Positions 1 through 9,580 of a stretch of 34,785 bases of DNA are shown in pieces. Below the pieces are notes generated by a model. The model saw nothing but the letters and a program-made list of their open reading frames with translations, had not been told where the DNA came from and did not search any database. Origin of the DNA: a virus. A program made the position numbers and the translations under genes. The stretch is from positions 1-34,785 of the IMG/VR virus record IMGVR_UViG_3300032322_002510; one strand, written 5' to 3'. Numbering within the stretch: the stretch's first letter is position 1; each line of letters begins with the position of its first letter.

Positions 1-2
1 AA

Positions 3-566
3 CAATCTAATGAAGGGTGGGTTCCTATAACTGAATCGGTAAATAATGATGATTCTTCTATTTATTTAACATCTACCCAAAAAATTCCAATAAATATTTC
101 AAATGCTAATTTTACTAGCTACATTACCCCACCTACAAACCCTAATCAATATTCAGGCCGACAGATAATTTTAAATTCAGGAAGATTAGTATTTAATACT
201 ACACAGGATCATCTATTATTATCTTCTCAAAAATCAATTAATTTAAGTGCCAACGAATCTATAAATTTTAATACTAGTTCTCCTATAGTTTTAAGTACAT
301 ACCCTGTTGATAAGGGAGGTGGTATATTTTTGGGAGATAAAAGAGCTAGTGAATCTGTTTTATTAGGTAATTCTACTGTTGATTTATTAAGAACTCTTTT
401 AAACGAATTAAAAGCTTTAACCCAAATTCTGTCAACTCAAATAGGAGTACCTCCAGGAACACCACTTGCTCCTACAAACACCCAAGCAGCATTAGCTAAT
501 ACTACTATTACTAATTTACTCAATCAACTAGAAGGTTTAAAATCTAATACTGTAAAAATTTCATAG
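3..566 (+). CDS. Baseplate spike/hub-like protein, C-terminal part (5' truncated by window edge)
   Basis: The reading frame is open from the left edge, so only the C-terminal 187 residues are present. Residues about 55-95 show short repeated strand-like units (LLLSSQKSINLSANESINFN), the pattern of the intertwined beta-helix of gp5/VgrG/gpV spike proteins. A helical tail rich in Leu, Asn and Thr follows. A TTG at 330 could act as a start but lies in the middle of the continuous frame and is not needed. The gene sits immediately before baseplate genes (gp25-like, gp6-like), which fits a hub or spike subunit that pierces the cell envelope. The enzymatic part, if any, is outside the window. The family call rests on the repeat pattern and on position. 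Confidence 0.55.
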   Translation, partial: QSNEGWVPITESVNNDDSSIYLTSTQKIPINISNANFTSYITPPTNPNQYSGRQIILNSGRLVFNTTQDHLLLSSQKSINLSANESINFNTSSPIVLSTYPVDKGGGIFLGDKRASESVLLGNSTVDLLRTLLNELKALTQILSTQIGVPPGTPLAPTNTQAALANTTITNLLNQLEGLKSNTVKIS

Positions 567-567
567 T

Positions 568-1581
568 ATGGTGGAAGCAGATATATTTCAATTTGTTTTA
601 AATCCTGCTCCCAAACCTACTCCCCAAGAGATAGAAAAACAAAGACAGGAAGAAGCTGCAAAAAGGAGGCAAGCACAAGAAAATACTGAGGTGCAACAGG
701 TTGATCCTAAAGTAATAGAAGATAGTATTCCTCAAGAATTAAAACCTAAAGGAAAACAAGCCTTAGGTAAACGTATTTTAGATCTAGGTAAAAAAATACT
801 TCAATTAATTTTACCTAAACTTACATCTATGGTTAAGCAGTATGCTATAGGGAGATTTGAAGAAACTAAAGCTCTAGCAACTACCCCAGAACAAATAGAA
901 AAAGTAAAACAAGAATTTTGTCCTGCTCCCACAGAATTAGCTAAATTAATCCAAACCCGAGATAATATTGTAGACCAGTTAAATAGTATAGGCAATAGAT
1001 TAAATGGGTTAAATTTTAGTATAGGGATTACCCAAGATATAACTAATGCTTTGGGACAATTATCTACTATTATTGAAAATGTTAAAATAGGGCTATCAGC
1101 GGCCGCTAAAGTTATCCCAATAACCCCAGGTTCTATCCCCGCCATATTAAGTGATTTAGAAACACTTGATGATAAAATAGTACCTATTTTAGAAAAAAAT
1201 CAAGGAGCATTAAATGCTACTCCAGTTTCTATAGCTGTAGTTACATCCACTATAAACAAAGTAGTAACCATACTAAATCAACTTGATGTGTTAATTGCAT
1301 TTTGCGCCCCCGATTCTCAAGTAGTTCCTATTTCTGATACTATTAAAACCCTTTCTCGAGTTCAAATTCGCTCTGATGTAAACAGTGGCAATTATAAGGG
1401 ATTTGTAATACAAATAGAAGAAGAACAATACACACCTACTGTTACTCGTAGAAAAGCAGTAGCATTAAATACTAATGGGATTAAATTGTTAGAAACCCCA
1501 TTATCTTTCACTACTAATAACCAAACATTAATTGATGAACTTAAATTTATTATTGACCAAAATGGTTTAAGAGCTTACTAA
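568..1581 (+). CDS. Putative baseplate/tail structural protein
   Basis: A 337-residue protein, starting one base after the preceding stop, with no family I recognise. Residues 15-50 are charged and rich in Glu, Lys and Gln (predicted helix or coiled coil). The middle is Leu/Ile-rich and helical with Pro-rich breaks (VIPITPGSIPAIL near residue 185). The last 90 residues look like a beta-rich domain (FVIQIEEEQY, KAVALNTNGIKLLE). There is no signal peptide and no convincing membrane segment. Its place between the spike-like gene and the gp25-like gene suggests a baseplate hub or wedge accessory protein. That role is inferred from context only. Confidence 0.5.
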   Translation: MVEADIFQFVLNPAPKPTPQEIEKQRQEEAAKRRQAQENTEVQQVDPKVIEDSIPQELKPKGKQALGKRILDLGKKILQLILPKLTSMVKQYAIGRFEETKALATTPEQIEKVKQEFCPAPTELAKLIQTRDNIVDQLNSIGNRLNGLNFSIGITQDITNALGQLSTIIENVKIGLSAAAKVIPITPGSIPAILSDLETLDDKIVPILEKNQGALNATPVSIAVVTSTINKVVTILNQLDVLIAFCAPDSQVVPISDTIKTLSRVQIRSDVNSGNYKGFVIQIEEEQYTPTVTRRKAVALNTNGIKLLETPLSFTTNNQTLIDELKFIIDQNGLRAY

Positions 1582-1586
1582 ACTTA

Positions 1587-1596
1587 ATATTTATAA
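1587..1596 (+). promoter_or_regulatory. Candidate promoter motif ATATTTATAA
   Basis: Exact copy in the 17-base gap before the small tagged gene at 1599, ending two bases before the ATG. It is the only copy within the baseplate cluster. Confidence 0.4.
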
Positions 1597-1598
1597 TC

Positions 1599-1955
1599 AT
1601 GAAAACCCAAGACTTTAAAAAAATAATTAAAGAAGCTGTAAGAGAAGCAATTCAAGAAGAACTTAAAGATATTCTTTTAGAAGCGGTTCGTTCTCCCAAA
1701 ACAGCTGTAGTTACCGAAAACATCCAGTCTATTCCTCAATCCGCACCCCCTCAAGTTGACAGACGTGCTTTAATGCAAAGTATAATGGGTGATTTTAGAC
1801 CGGGGCAAGAAACTTTATCGTTTAATTCAAATGATGTAATGGCTAATACTTTACAAGTAAGACCAGGAATGGATACAACCGGTGAAGGTTCATCTTTACC
1901 TTCAGGAAATGTAGGATTAGACCAAATAATGTCCTTAATGAAGGGAGGTAGATAG
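1599..1955 (+). CDS. Small protein with amphipathic CTS-like N-terminus
   Basis: A 118-residue protein. Its first 30 residues (MKTQDFKKIIKEAV, then REAIQEELKDILLEAV) form a charged amphipathic helix with several I/L-x-E sites followed by Ala or Glu (IKE-A, LLE-A). They resemble the tags on the accessory proteins far downstream. The remainder is polar and probably disordered, ending in Gly/Lys-rich MSLMKGGR. It is the only tagged gene inside the baseplate cluster. The promoter-like motif ATATTTATAA ends two bases before the ATG, so a message started there would be nearly leaderless. It could be a core or scaffold-type protein or a baseplate assembly factor; function is unknown. Confidence 0.5.
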   Translation: MKTQDFKKIIKEAVREAIQEELKDILLEAVRSPKTAVVTENIQSIPQSAPPQVDRRALMQSIMGDFRPGQETLSFNSNDVMANTLQVRPGMDTTGEGSSLPSGNVGLDQIMSLMKGGR

Positions 1956-1957
1956 AT

Positions 1958-2365
1958 ATGGCATTTGGAGCAAAAAGAATATTCCCTATAGATACTAAGC
2001 CCGGAACTGGGGTGGGGGTGGCTATTCCTTTTAATGCTCCTGGTGTATTTAGAACCACATACACAACACAAGAAGCTATCAAAAACAATTTAATAGACTT
2101 TTTTTTAACTGAACCCGGTGAAAGATATTTAAATCCAACATTCGGGGGTGGTTTAAGATCTTTTATTTTTGAACAAATTAGCAACAATACTATTGAAGGA
2201 TTAAAAGAAGATATACAATCTAAACTTAATACTAATTTCCCTAATGTAATAGTTAACAGTTTAGATGTATTACAAGAAACTGATTATAATACTTTAATAG
2301 TATCTTTAAATTATAGCATTGCTGATACAGCAATATCCGATGAAATTGAAATAGCATTCTCATAA
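1958..2365 (+). CDS. Baseplate wedge protein, GPW/gp25 family
   Basis: A 135-residue protein matching the gp25/gpW family in size and layout. The N-terminus is followed by the conserved region around residues 37-70 (IKNNLIDFFLTEPGERYLNP, then TFGGGLRSFIFE), including the family-typical PGER..NP.FG..L pattern. In T4, gp25 sits in the baseplate wedge and helps nucleate sheath polymerisation. It overlaps the next gene by one base (TAATG), and that neighbour is gp6-like, the same pairing seen in many contractile-tail phages. An AGGGAGGT lies about nine bases before the ATG but also encodes the end of the previous gene. Such a ribosome-binding site is exceptional here. Confidence 0.88.
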   Translation: MAFGAKRIFPIDTKPGTGVGVAIPFNAPGVFRTTYTTQEAIKNNLIDFFLTEPGERYLNPTFGGGLRSFIFEQISNNTIEGLKEDIQSKLNTNFPNVIVNSLDVLQETDYNTLIVSLNYSIADTAISDEIEIAFS

Positions 2366-4215
2366 TGGCAATAAGACGTAACATACAATACATAAACAAG
2401 GATTTTACTGAGTTAAGAGCAAGTTTGATAAACTATGCTCGTACCTATTTTCCTACAACCTACAATGATTTTACCCCATCATCTCCTGGGATGATGTTTA
2501 TGGAAATGGCCTCATATGTTGGGGATGTTTTGTCTTTCTATCTTGATAACCAAATACAAGAAACTTTCTTACAGTATGCTCGTCAAACAAATAATTTGTA
2601 TGAATTAGCTTATATGTTTGGGTATAAACCCAATGTAACTCAAGTTGCTACTGTAGATTTGGATTTTTATCAACAAGTTCCAAATACTGGAACTTCTCCT
2701 GATTTTTCATATGCCCTATTTATCCCCGAAAACACTATAGTTACTTCTATAGCATCGGGTAGTACCTCATTTATTATTCAAGACCCGGTTGATTTTAGTG
2801 TATCTTCGTCTGGTGACCCTACAGAAGTTACAGTATATAGTGTAGATGGTAGTGGCAATCCTACATTTTTTCTTTTAAGAAAAGTAAGAAAAGCTATTTC
2901 TTCTACTATTAATACTACAACTTTTACATTTGGGGCCCCCGAACAGTTTCCAACAGTTGAACTATCTTCAAACAATATTGTAGGTATTTTAGATATTTTT
3001 GACAGTAATGGAAATCAATGGTATGAGGTAGATTATTTGGCCCAAGATTCAGTATACGATTCGATCAAAAATACTAATACAAATGATCCTAATTTATCCC
3101 AATACTCGGGAGACACACCATATCTACTTCAGTTAAAACAAGTACAAAGACGTTTTACAACTCGTTTTTTAAATTCAACTACTTTACAATTACAATTTGG
3201 TGCTGGAACTTCAGCAGATACAGATGAAGAAATACTTCCAAATCCTGATAATGTGGGTTTAGGATTGCCATTTGAAATAGATAAATTAACAACGGCTTAT
3301 GCCCCTTCGAATTTTATTTTCACAAAAACTTATGGCATAGCCCCATCAAATACAACCTTAACAGTTAGATATTTAACTGGTGGTGGGGTTGGGGCTAATT
3401 CACCAGCCAATACTATAACAAATATAACTTTAGGTACCCCTACTTTTATAAACTCAAATTTAAACCCCACAACTGCTAATTACATACTTGAAACATTAGC
3501 AGTAAATAATTTAGTAGCAGCAGATGGTGGGGGAGATGGAGATACAACAGAAGAAATTCGCCAAAATGCTTCAGCAAATTATGCTACTCAATTACGCAAC
3601 GTAACACAAGATGATTATTTAGTAAGAGCATTATCTATGCCCTCTAAATTTGGGGTAATTGCTAAAGCATATATTGAACCCACAAAAGCTCAATCTGTAT
3701 CTTCGGGACAAGCCGCTTCTATTTTAGATCTATATGTGCTATCATTTGATGTAAACAATAAATTAAGAACAGCTTCCCAGGCTTTAAAACAAAATCTATC
3801 TACTTATCTTTCTCAATACAGAATGGTAAACGATTCTATAAGTATAAAAGATGCATTTATAATTAATATTGGTGTAAATTTTGATATTATAGTATTACCT
3901 AACTATAATTCAAATGAAGTATTGACTAAATCTATATTAGCTTTACAAGATTTTTTTGCTATTAAAAATTGGCAAATAAACGAACCTATTATACTAAGAG
4001 ACTTGTATGCTGTTTTAGATAATATAGAAGGAGTTCAAACAGTTAAAAACATAACCATATCAAATAAAGTAGGGGTTAATTTAGGATACAGTGAATATGC
4101 TTACGATATTGCTGGGGCAACTTTAAATGGAACCGTATATCCTTCACTTGATCCTATGATATTTGAAGTTAAATATTTAAATCAAGACATTCAAGGCAGA
4201 GTAGTATCATTCTAA
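2365..4215 (+). CDS. Baseplate wedge subunit, gp6-like (Baseplate_J family)
   Basis: A 616-residue protein, close to T4 gp6 (about 660). The N-terminal region has the typical wedge signature: INKDFTELRASLINYARTYF, then SSPGMMFMEMASYVGDVLSFYLD and a tyrosine-rich LYELAYMFGYKP. The middle (residues about 370-420) carries TNNLVAADGGGDGDTTEEIRQNA..YATQLRNVTQDDYLVRA, a region conserved in Baseplate_J proteins. The C-terminus is beta-rich and ends GRVVSF. It forms the inner ring or wedge of the baseplate together with gp25 and gp7-type partners. It starts at an ATG overlapping the previous stop and is followed four bases later by the next tail gene. The family call is strong, the exact T4 equivalence slightly less so. 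Confidence 0.88.
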   Translation: MAIRRNIQYINKDFTELRASLINYARTYFPTTYNDFTPSSPGMMFMEMASYVGDVLSFYLDNQIQETFLQYARQTNNLYELAYMFGYKPNVTQVATVDLDFYQQVPNTGTSPDFSYALFIPENTIVTSIASGSTSFIIQDPVDFSVSSSGDPTEVTVYSVDGSGNPTFFLLRKVRKAISSTINTTTFTFGAPEQFPTVELSSNNIVGILDIFDSNGNQWYEVDYLAQDSVYDSIKNTNTNDPNLSQYSGDTPYLLQLKQVQRRFTTRFLNSTTLQLQFGAGTSADTDEEILPNPDNVGLGLPFEIDKLTTAYAPSNFIFTKTYGIAPSNTTLTVRYLTGGGVGANSPANTITNITLGTPTFINSNLNPTTANYILETLAVNNLVAADGGGDGDTTEEIRQNASANYATQLRNVTQDDYLVRALSMPSKFGVIAKAYIEPTKAQSVSSGQAASILDLYVLSFDVNNKLRTASQALKQNLSTYLSQYRMVNDSISIKDAFIINIGVNFDIIVLPNYNSNEVLTKSILALQDFFAIKNWQINEPIILRDLYAVLDNIEGVQTVKNITISNKVGVNLGYSEYAYDIAGATLNGTVYPSLDPMIFEVKYLNQDIQGRVVSF

Positions 4216-4219
4216 TATT

Positions 4220-5407
4220 ATGGCAGTATATAAATTATTCCCTTCCCAAGATGCTACAATGTATTCTTTGTTCCCACAAATGAATACAGGTATAGACGAA
4301 ATTATCGAAATAAGTAACCTTAATTTTGCGGTAAATAGCTATCCCCAAGTATCTAGATATTTGGTTCAATTTGATCAAGATGAAATTGATAATGTCATTG
4401 ATGGTAAAATAAATGGGGCTCAATGGGATGCGCATTTACGTAATTATATAGCTACAGCCCAAGGGATAAACCTAGATACTAAATTATATATTTACCCTGT
4501 ATCTGGAGCTTGGGGGATGGGAACTGGAAAATATTTAGATAGTCCTATAGTAACAAACGGTGTAAGTTGGCAATACCAAATTCAATCAGGTAGTAAACAA
4601 TGGGATACATCAGGATTTAATCCTTATGTTACAGCTTCATATTCAGGGAGTAATGTAGGGGGTGGAACTTGGTATACTGGTTCTAATTTACCTGGTTTAG
4701 ATGTAGTACAAACACAAACCTTTTCATATCGCAGTGATAAAGATTTAAATGTTATAGTTACTGATACGGTTAAAGCTTGGTATACCAGTTCTAATAGTTT
4801 AACTGGGTCTTATACTAATATTGTAAACAATGGATTTTTAGTTAAATGGGAAGGATACAACTCATATGAAGATACTACAGGCAATTATTATGTTGAGTTT
4901 AACCAAAACAAAAATACCCAACCTGTTTTACAATACTATTCAGTAGATACACATACTATTTACCCACCCCAATTAGAATTTAGATGGAGAGATTATGTGT
5001 GGAATACCGGTTCTTCTACTCAAACTATAGTAAATACTTCTCAAATATATGCTTCCATTGTTAATAATGGAGGATTTTTTTATAGCCAAAGTATCCAACA
5101 GTTTAGAATAGATTGTAGACCACAGTTCCCTCCTGTGATATTCCAAACTGCTTCCATTTATACCACAAATTATTATTTACCTACAGCATCTTATTGGGCT
5201 ATAAAAGATTTAGATACAAATGAGTATGTAGTTGATTTTGATGCTAATTATACTCAAATCAGTGCAGATGCTACAAGTAGTTATTTTACGGTGTATATGA
5301 ATGGTTTACAGCCCGAAAGATATTATACTATTTTATTCCAAACTACTATAAGAGGAACTACTTTAGTATTAGATAGTAATTATAATTTTAAAGTTATTAA
5401 TGGATAA
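4220..5407 (+). CDS. Tail/baseplate structural protein, DNRLRE-like beta-sandwich
   Basis: A 395-residue protein. The N-terminus (VYKLFPSQDATMYSLFPQ, then MNTGIDEIIEIS) resembles DNRLRE-type beta-sandwich modules that begin with a 'pao-d-at-y-s' strand. The rest is aromatic and Ser/Thr/Gly/Asn-rich (GSNVGGGTWYTGSNLPG, NGFLVKWEGYNSYED), typical of virion surface proteins. Two to three repeated beta-rich domains are suggested; the last 100 residues (ASYWAIKDLDTNEYVVDFD) look like an immunoglobulin-like unit. The gene lies directly behind the gp6-like gene and overlaps the next by one base, so it is very probably a baseplate or baseplate-to-fibre connector. I cannot name a T4 homologue. Confidence 0.6.
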   Translation: MAVYKLFPSQDATMYSLFPQMNTGIDEIIEISNLNFAVNSYPQVSRYLVQFDQDEIDNVIDGKINGAQWDAHLRNYIATAQGINLDTKLYIYPVSGAWGMGTGKYLDSPIVTNGVSWQYQIQSGSKQWDTSGFNPYVTASYSGSNVGGGTWYTGSNLPGLDVVQTQTFSYRSDKDLNVIVTDTVKAWYTSSNSLTGSYTNIVNNGFLVKWEGYNSYEDTTGNYYVEFNQNKNTQPVLQYYSVDTHTIYPPQLEFRWRDYVWNTGSSTQTIVNTSQIYASIVNNGGFFYSQSIQQFRIDCRPQFPPVIFQTASIYTTNYYLPTASYWAIKDLDTNEYVVDFDANYTQISADATSSYFTVYMNGLQPERYYTILFQTTIRGTTLVLDSNYNFKVING

Positions 5408-5976
5408 TGGCTCGTCAATTAGTAGATCTAACCAAAACCGTATACGAAAAAAATCAATACCAAAAGGTTATTGATACTTCCTTTACTCAATTAGTTCTTC
5501 CCACCGCCTTATCTCCTACAGCTTCATTTTTACCTTCATTAGATGAATTTTTTGGTTACTATAATGAATTATTTTTTGATATACCTAAATTTGGAGAAAC
5601 TAATTCTCATGAGTACCTTGTAAAAACAAGTGAAGATTATATAGGAACTACTAATATAGTAAACGATGAAATACAAGCTTTAATTGATGAGGTTACAGAA
5701 CTACGTCAAGAAAATATAGAATTACAACAACGACTTATACAATTGCCCGAAGGAATTGATTTACCAAAAATAGATATACCAAAAATAGAAGTGTTTACCC
5801 CTGAATTACCCGAATCCCCTGCTCCTTTACCTGCTATTTCAGCAGCACCCCCACAGACACAAACTGTAGACGATGCCTTTTTAGAAAATTTAAAAGGAGG
5901 AAGAAGAGCAGCTCGAATAGCTTTAGAAGCTTTAGAAGCTAAAGGTATTATTTATATTGGAACTAGATACAGATAA
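5407..5976 (+). CDS. Coiled-coil baseplate-associated protein
   Basis: A 189-residue protein. Residues about 85-115 form a predicted coiled coil (DEIQALIDEVTELRQEN, then IELQQRLIQL), followed by a Pro-rich linker with a near-repeated DLPKIDIPKIE and a basic C-terminus (LKGGRRAARIALEALEAKG). The N-terminal 75 residues contain a hydrophobic aromatic patch (FLPSLDEFFGYYNELFFDIP). It starts on a TAATG overlap with the preceding structural gene and is followed three bases later by the 1192-residue tail protein, so all are co-translated. It may trimerise and bridge two baseplate parts. No family recognised; role inferred from position. Confidence 0.5.
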   Translation: MARQLVDLTKTVYEKNQYQKVIDTSFTQLVLPTALSPTASFLPSLDEFFGYYNELFFDIPKFGETNSHEYLVKTSEDYIGTTNIVNDEIQALIDEVTELRQENIELQQRLIQLPEGIDLPKIDIPKIEVFTPELPESPAPLPAISAAPPQTQTVDDAFLENLKGGRRAARIALEALEAKGIIYIGTRYR

Positions 5977-5979
5977 AAT

Positions 5980-8900
5980 ATGGCTCAAAATACTACTATA
6001 ATACCAATAAATCCTATAACATTTGAGTTACAGGATTATTCTACTCAGGACACTAGTCTTATATCTAATTTTACAGTTGAGCCAACTTTTAATCCTCCTA
6101 ATAATTATGTAACATATTTTATTTATGATTTAAATAATAATGTTGTATTTGCAAATGATACTAATTTTGAAGGATACAACATAATAGATCAGGAAATATA
6201 TATAGATCCCGAAAATGATTTAAGAACAGCGGGGTTTGATATAGGGCAATACAATGTAGTTTATAATTTTATTAATAATGAGGCTTCTAGCTCATTCTTT
6301 CAAAGATATTATATAGATGAAATTAGTTCAGATGGAACTGAAATTAGATTAAATACTACTCAAATATCCAATGTTGATGTAATTTCGGGAGCAAATGATT
6401 TATCAAATAAAATATTAAATAATCCGGGCACATATTTTGATTTTTATTTAAATTTTGGGAATAACCAATTAGTAATAGCTAATAATATATTGTTAGATAA
6501 TTCTAATCCCAATGATCCTACAATATTAATTAAATTATACGAGCCTCTACCTTTACAATTCAATTTAAAAGATGAATGTTGGGTTGTTACTCAAGTAGCT
6601 GAATCTGTAGCCTATAATATAGATATTACAGAAACTTTTGAGTCTATAGATGAATTTACATACTTAAAAGGACCTAATTATAATTTAGCTTTTAAAGATC
6701 AAATTAATAATTCTACAGAATATGTTAATTATGGAGTTTTAACTTCATCTTCGTATGCCACAGGTTCTACTAATTTAGAGTATCAAATTAATAGTATTTT
6801 AGCTGAGAGGGGAATTGAAATTAATGTTGACTATTCGGATTATTCTAATTTTATATATCTTTCTTCGGCTCAAACCCGTTTAGAAAATTTTTATTATAAA
6901 CTTCAATTAATTGAAGAATATACCTATAGTGCCAGTTTATCTCAAGTTACTAATTTATACGTAACTTCAAGTAGAAATATTTGGCAAGCTAAAATTAACG
7001 AAATTATAACTACATTTGATGGTTATGATTATTATTTGTATTACGAATCAGGCTCAACAGCTTGGCCTAAAACCAATTCTACATACCCCTATACTAATGT
7101 TTCTACCACAGCCGGGCTTACCTGGTTTACTTCCCAATCAGCAGTAGCTGAAGAATACGATAGAAACAATAATAATTCTTTGGTTAATGCTATTCCTACA
7201 TTTTTAAGAGACGATACAGCCAATGCCGAATACGAACTGTTTGTAGAAATGTTAGGTGAAATGTTTGATAACATTTGGATATATTACCAAGATGTTACAA
7301 ACAAATGGGATGCTGATAATAGATTACAATATGGAGTATCTAAAGATTTAGTAGCAGATGTATTGCGTGATTTAGGAGTTAAAATATATGAAAGTAGTTT
7401 TGGTTCTGCTGATTTATATACTGCTTTATTAGGTTTAACACCTGGTGGGAATCAATTTCCCTTCCCAAATATTACCAGTTCTTTACCTACTCCCTCAGGA
7501 TTTGAATATGTTAATACTCAAATATCAGCCTCTAATGTGGCTGTACCATTAAATGATATAGAAAAATCATTTTACAAACGTTTATACCATAATTTACCGT
7601 TATTGCTCAAAAAGAAAGGCACAACAGTAGGTTTACAAAATTTAATTACTTCGTATGGTATCCCAAGTGATATTTTAAGAGTAGCAGAATTTGGAGGTAA
7701 AAATAGAGACAATTCAAACGATTGGGATTATTGGAAGACCCAATTTAATTACGCTTATACCCAAAACGGAGACAATTATATAACTACAGAATGGGAATTA
7801 GATCATAAGTGGAATGCACCGGATAATTTCCCAGCCACCATAATGTTTAGGTTTAAAACTAATGGTTTACCTACTTCCCATATCCCGTATTCTCAAAGTT
7901 TAGGAAAGGGAGATTATGGTTTTAATATAGTTCTAAGATATACCGGGTCAGGATACACTACTTCTTCTTTAATATCTAGTAGTGCTAGTCCCGTAAATCC
8001 ATACTATCAATACGCTAAATTAGATTTTATCCCTTGGACACTTAGTTATCCTAATGTTTCGGCTAGTGTATATTTGCCTTTCTTTGATGGAGAATGGTGG
8101 TCAGTAATGATAACTAGAAATGCTACTACTCCCTTTGTAGAGGCTATATATAATTTATATGCTAAAAATTCTATATATAATGGGTATGATGGTAATCAAA
8201 TAGGGTTTCAGGCTTCAGGTTCAATAACAGGAAGTGATGAACCTTGGGGGAATACTTCAAATATGATTTGGGGAAATGCTGATGCTACAATTATTGGAAC
8301 TTTTGAGGACTTCTCAGGCTCATTCCAAGAAATTCGTTACTACAACACTCGTATAAGCGAAAGTGTATTTGATGATTTTGTAATGAATCCTAATTCTATT
8401 GAAGGGAATGGAATAAATCAAGGTCCTAATCAACTAGCTTTTAGAGCATCTTTAGGAGGAGAATTATATACAGGTTCAGCTTCAATACATCCTAAAGTAA
8501 CAGGATCGTGGGTTCCTACAGCTTCCTTTTCAAACGGCCCTACAAATAACTTTACTTTTAATACTACCCCAACTTTTATACCAAACACGCAATCTATATT
8601 TTTAGATCAACCCCCAGCAGGTATAAAAAATATAGTATCAAATAAAATACAAATAGTTCCTACTATTGTTCCCACCGGAAGTACTTTATCCCAATACATA
8701 TCAATTCAACAATCTAGCCCACTTAGTAGTAGTTATACTGATAATTTGGCTTATACTGAGGTAGCATTTTCTCCACAAAACGAGATAAATGATGATATAA
8801 TGGCACAGATTGGTTTCTTCAATATGGGGGAATACATTGGTGATCCAAGACAACGCTTTAATGAAGAAACCTCGTATCCTAATTTAGATACTCTAAGAAA

Positions 8901-9558
8901 TGCTTATTTTGAAAAATATACAGGCAATTATGATATAAACGATTATATAAGACTTATAAAATTTTTCGACAATTCGTTATTTAAAATGGTTCAAGATTTT
9001 ACCCCAGCTAGATCTAGTTTAGCAGCGGGTATAGTAATCAAACAACATTTGCTTGAAAGAAATAAGTATCCCCAACCCGAAGTAGGGCAAGCTAGATACG
9101 ATTATAGTGGTTCAATTGATACTGCTTTTGTTTTAGGGGGAGCAGGAGGTACTGTAAACCAATATAATTCATTAGATACTAACCCATATTATGTAAACAA
9201 TGTTTACGGTGTAACACAAAGTTATTCTGAAAGTATTGTTATACCTTCAGGAGTAGTAAACCAAGTTCATTCATCACAAGATGAATTTTATAATGGAGAA
9301 TATAGTGGATCTAATTTTGTGGTTACTAATGGGAATTTAAACCCAGCTAATATTTTTAAGCAACCGAATGACACTCTTTTATTATACGATGTTACTTTAA
9401 AAAATAACATTAACCAATCCTTTTCTCAGTTTTTTGCTTCAGGATCAAATATGACTTCAGGAGATTTAATTATATACTTTACTGTACCCTCTATTCCTGG
9501 GGATTATACTCCAGGAGGAAGTGGTGGCGGGTTTATTACTCCTGATGTTCCTTCTTAA
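5980..9558 (+). CDS. Large baseplate/tail protein with tail-protein-I-like and LamG-like regions
   Basis: At 1192 residues this is the largest protein in the window and sits where T4 encodes gp7. Residues about 420-570 hold a conserved core (EMFDNIWIYYQDVTNKWD..; DIEKSFYKRLYHNLPLLLKK, then KGTTVGLQNLITSYGIPSDI) that I recognise from phage tail proteins related to P2 gpI. Residues about 600-810 resemble a concanavalin-like LamG fold: beta strands ending in DFSGSFQEIRYYNTRIS, the usual terminal LamG strand motif. The C-terminus is Gly/Pro-rich (TPGGSGGGFITPD). The N-terminal 400 residues are beta-rich. It probably forms part of the wedge and may carry carbohydrate-binding activity toward the host surface. 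It could alternatively be a long fibre-anchoring protein. Confidence 0.6.
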   Translation: MAQNTTIIPINPITFELQDYSTQDTSLISNFTVEPTFNPPNNYVTYFIYDLNNNVVFANDTNFEGYNIIDQEIYIDPENDLRTAGFDIGQYNVVYNFINNEASSSFFQRYYIDEISSDGTEIRLNTTQISNVDVISGANDLSNKILNNPGTYFDFYLNFGNNQLVIANNILLDNSNPNDPTILIKLYEPLPLQFNLKDECWVVTQVAESVAYNIDITETFESIDEFTYLKGPNYNLAFKDQINNSTEYVNYGVLTSSSYATGSTNLEYQINSILAERGIEINVDYSDYSNFIYLSSAQTRLENFYYKLQLIEEYTYSASLSQVTNLYVTSSRNIWQAKINEIITTFDGYDYYLYYESGSTAWPKTNSTYPYTNVSTTAGLTWFTSQSAVAEEYDRNNNNSLVNAIPTFLRDDTANAEYELFVEMLGEMFDNIWIYYQDVTNKWDADNRLQYGVSKDLVADVLRDLGVKIYESSFGSADLYTALLGLTPGGNQFPFPNITSSLPTPSGFEYVNTQISASNVAVPLNDIEKSFYKRLYHNLPLLLKKKGTTVGLQNLITSYGIPSDILRVAEFGGKNRDNSNDWDYWKTQFNYAYTQNGDNYITTEWELDHKWNAPDNFPATIMFRFKTNGLPTSHIPYSQSLGKGDYGFNIVLRYTGSGYTTSSLISSSASPVNPYYQYAKLDFIPWTLSYPNVSASVYLPFFDGEWWSVMITRNATTPFVEAIYNLYAKNSIYNGYDGNQIGFQASGSITGSDEPWGNTSNMIWGNADATIIGTFEDFSGSFQEIRYYNTRISESVFDDFVMNPNSIEGNGINQGPNQLAFRASLGGELYTGSASIHPKVTGSWVPTASFSNGPTNNFTFNTTPTFIPNTQSIFLDQPPAGIKNIVSNKIQIVPTIVPTGSTLSQYISIQQSSPLSSSYTDNLAYTEVAFSPQNEINDDIMAQIGFFNMGEYIGDPRQRFNEETSYPNLDTLRNAYFEKYTGNYDINDYIRLIKFFDNSLFKMVQDFTPARSSLAAGIVIKQHLLERNKYPQPEVGQARYDYSGSIDTAFVLGGAGGTVNQYNSLDTNPYYVNNVYGVTQSYSESIVIPSGVVNQVHSSQDEFYNGEYSGSNFVVTNGNLNPANIFKQPNDTLLLYDVTLKNNINQSFSQFFASGSNMTSGDLIIYFTVPSIPGDYTPGGSGGGFITPDVPS

Positions 9559-9580
9559 AAGAATTAAAATAATATAACAT

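Noticed and set aside
1941-1949. Strong Shine-Dalgarno AGGGAGGT before the gp25-like gene
   Set aside because: It also encodes the Gly/Arg end of the preceding gene and is isolated; other starts lack such a site, so it is not evidence of general Shine-Dalgarno use.
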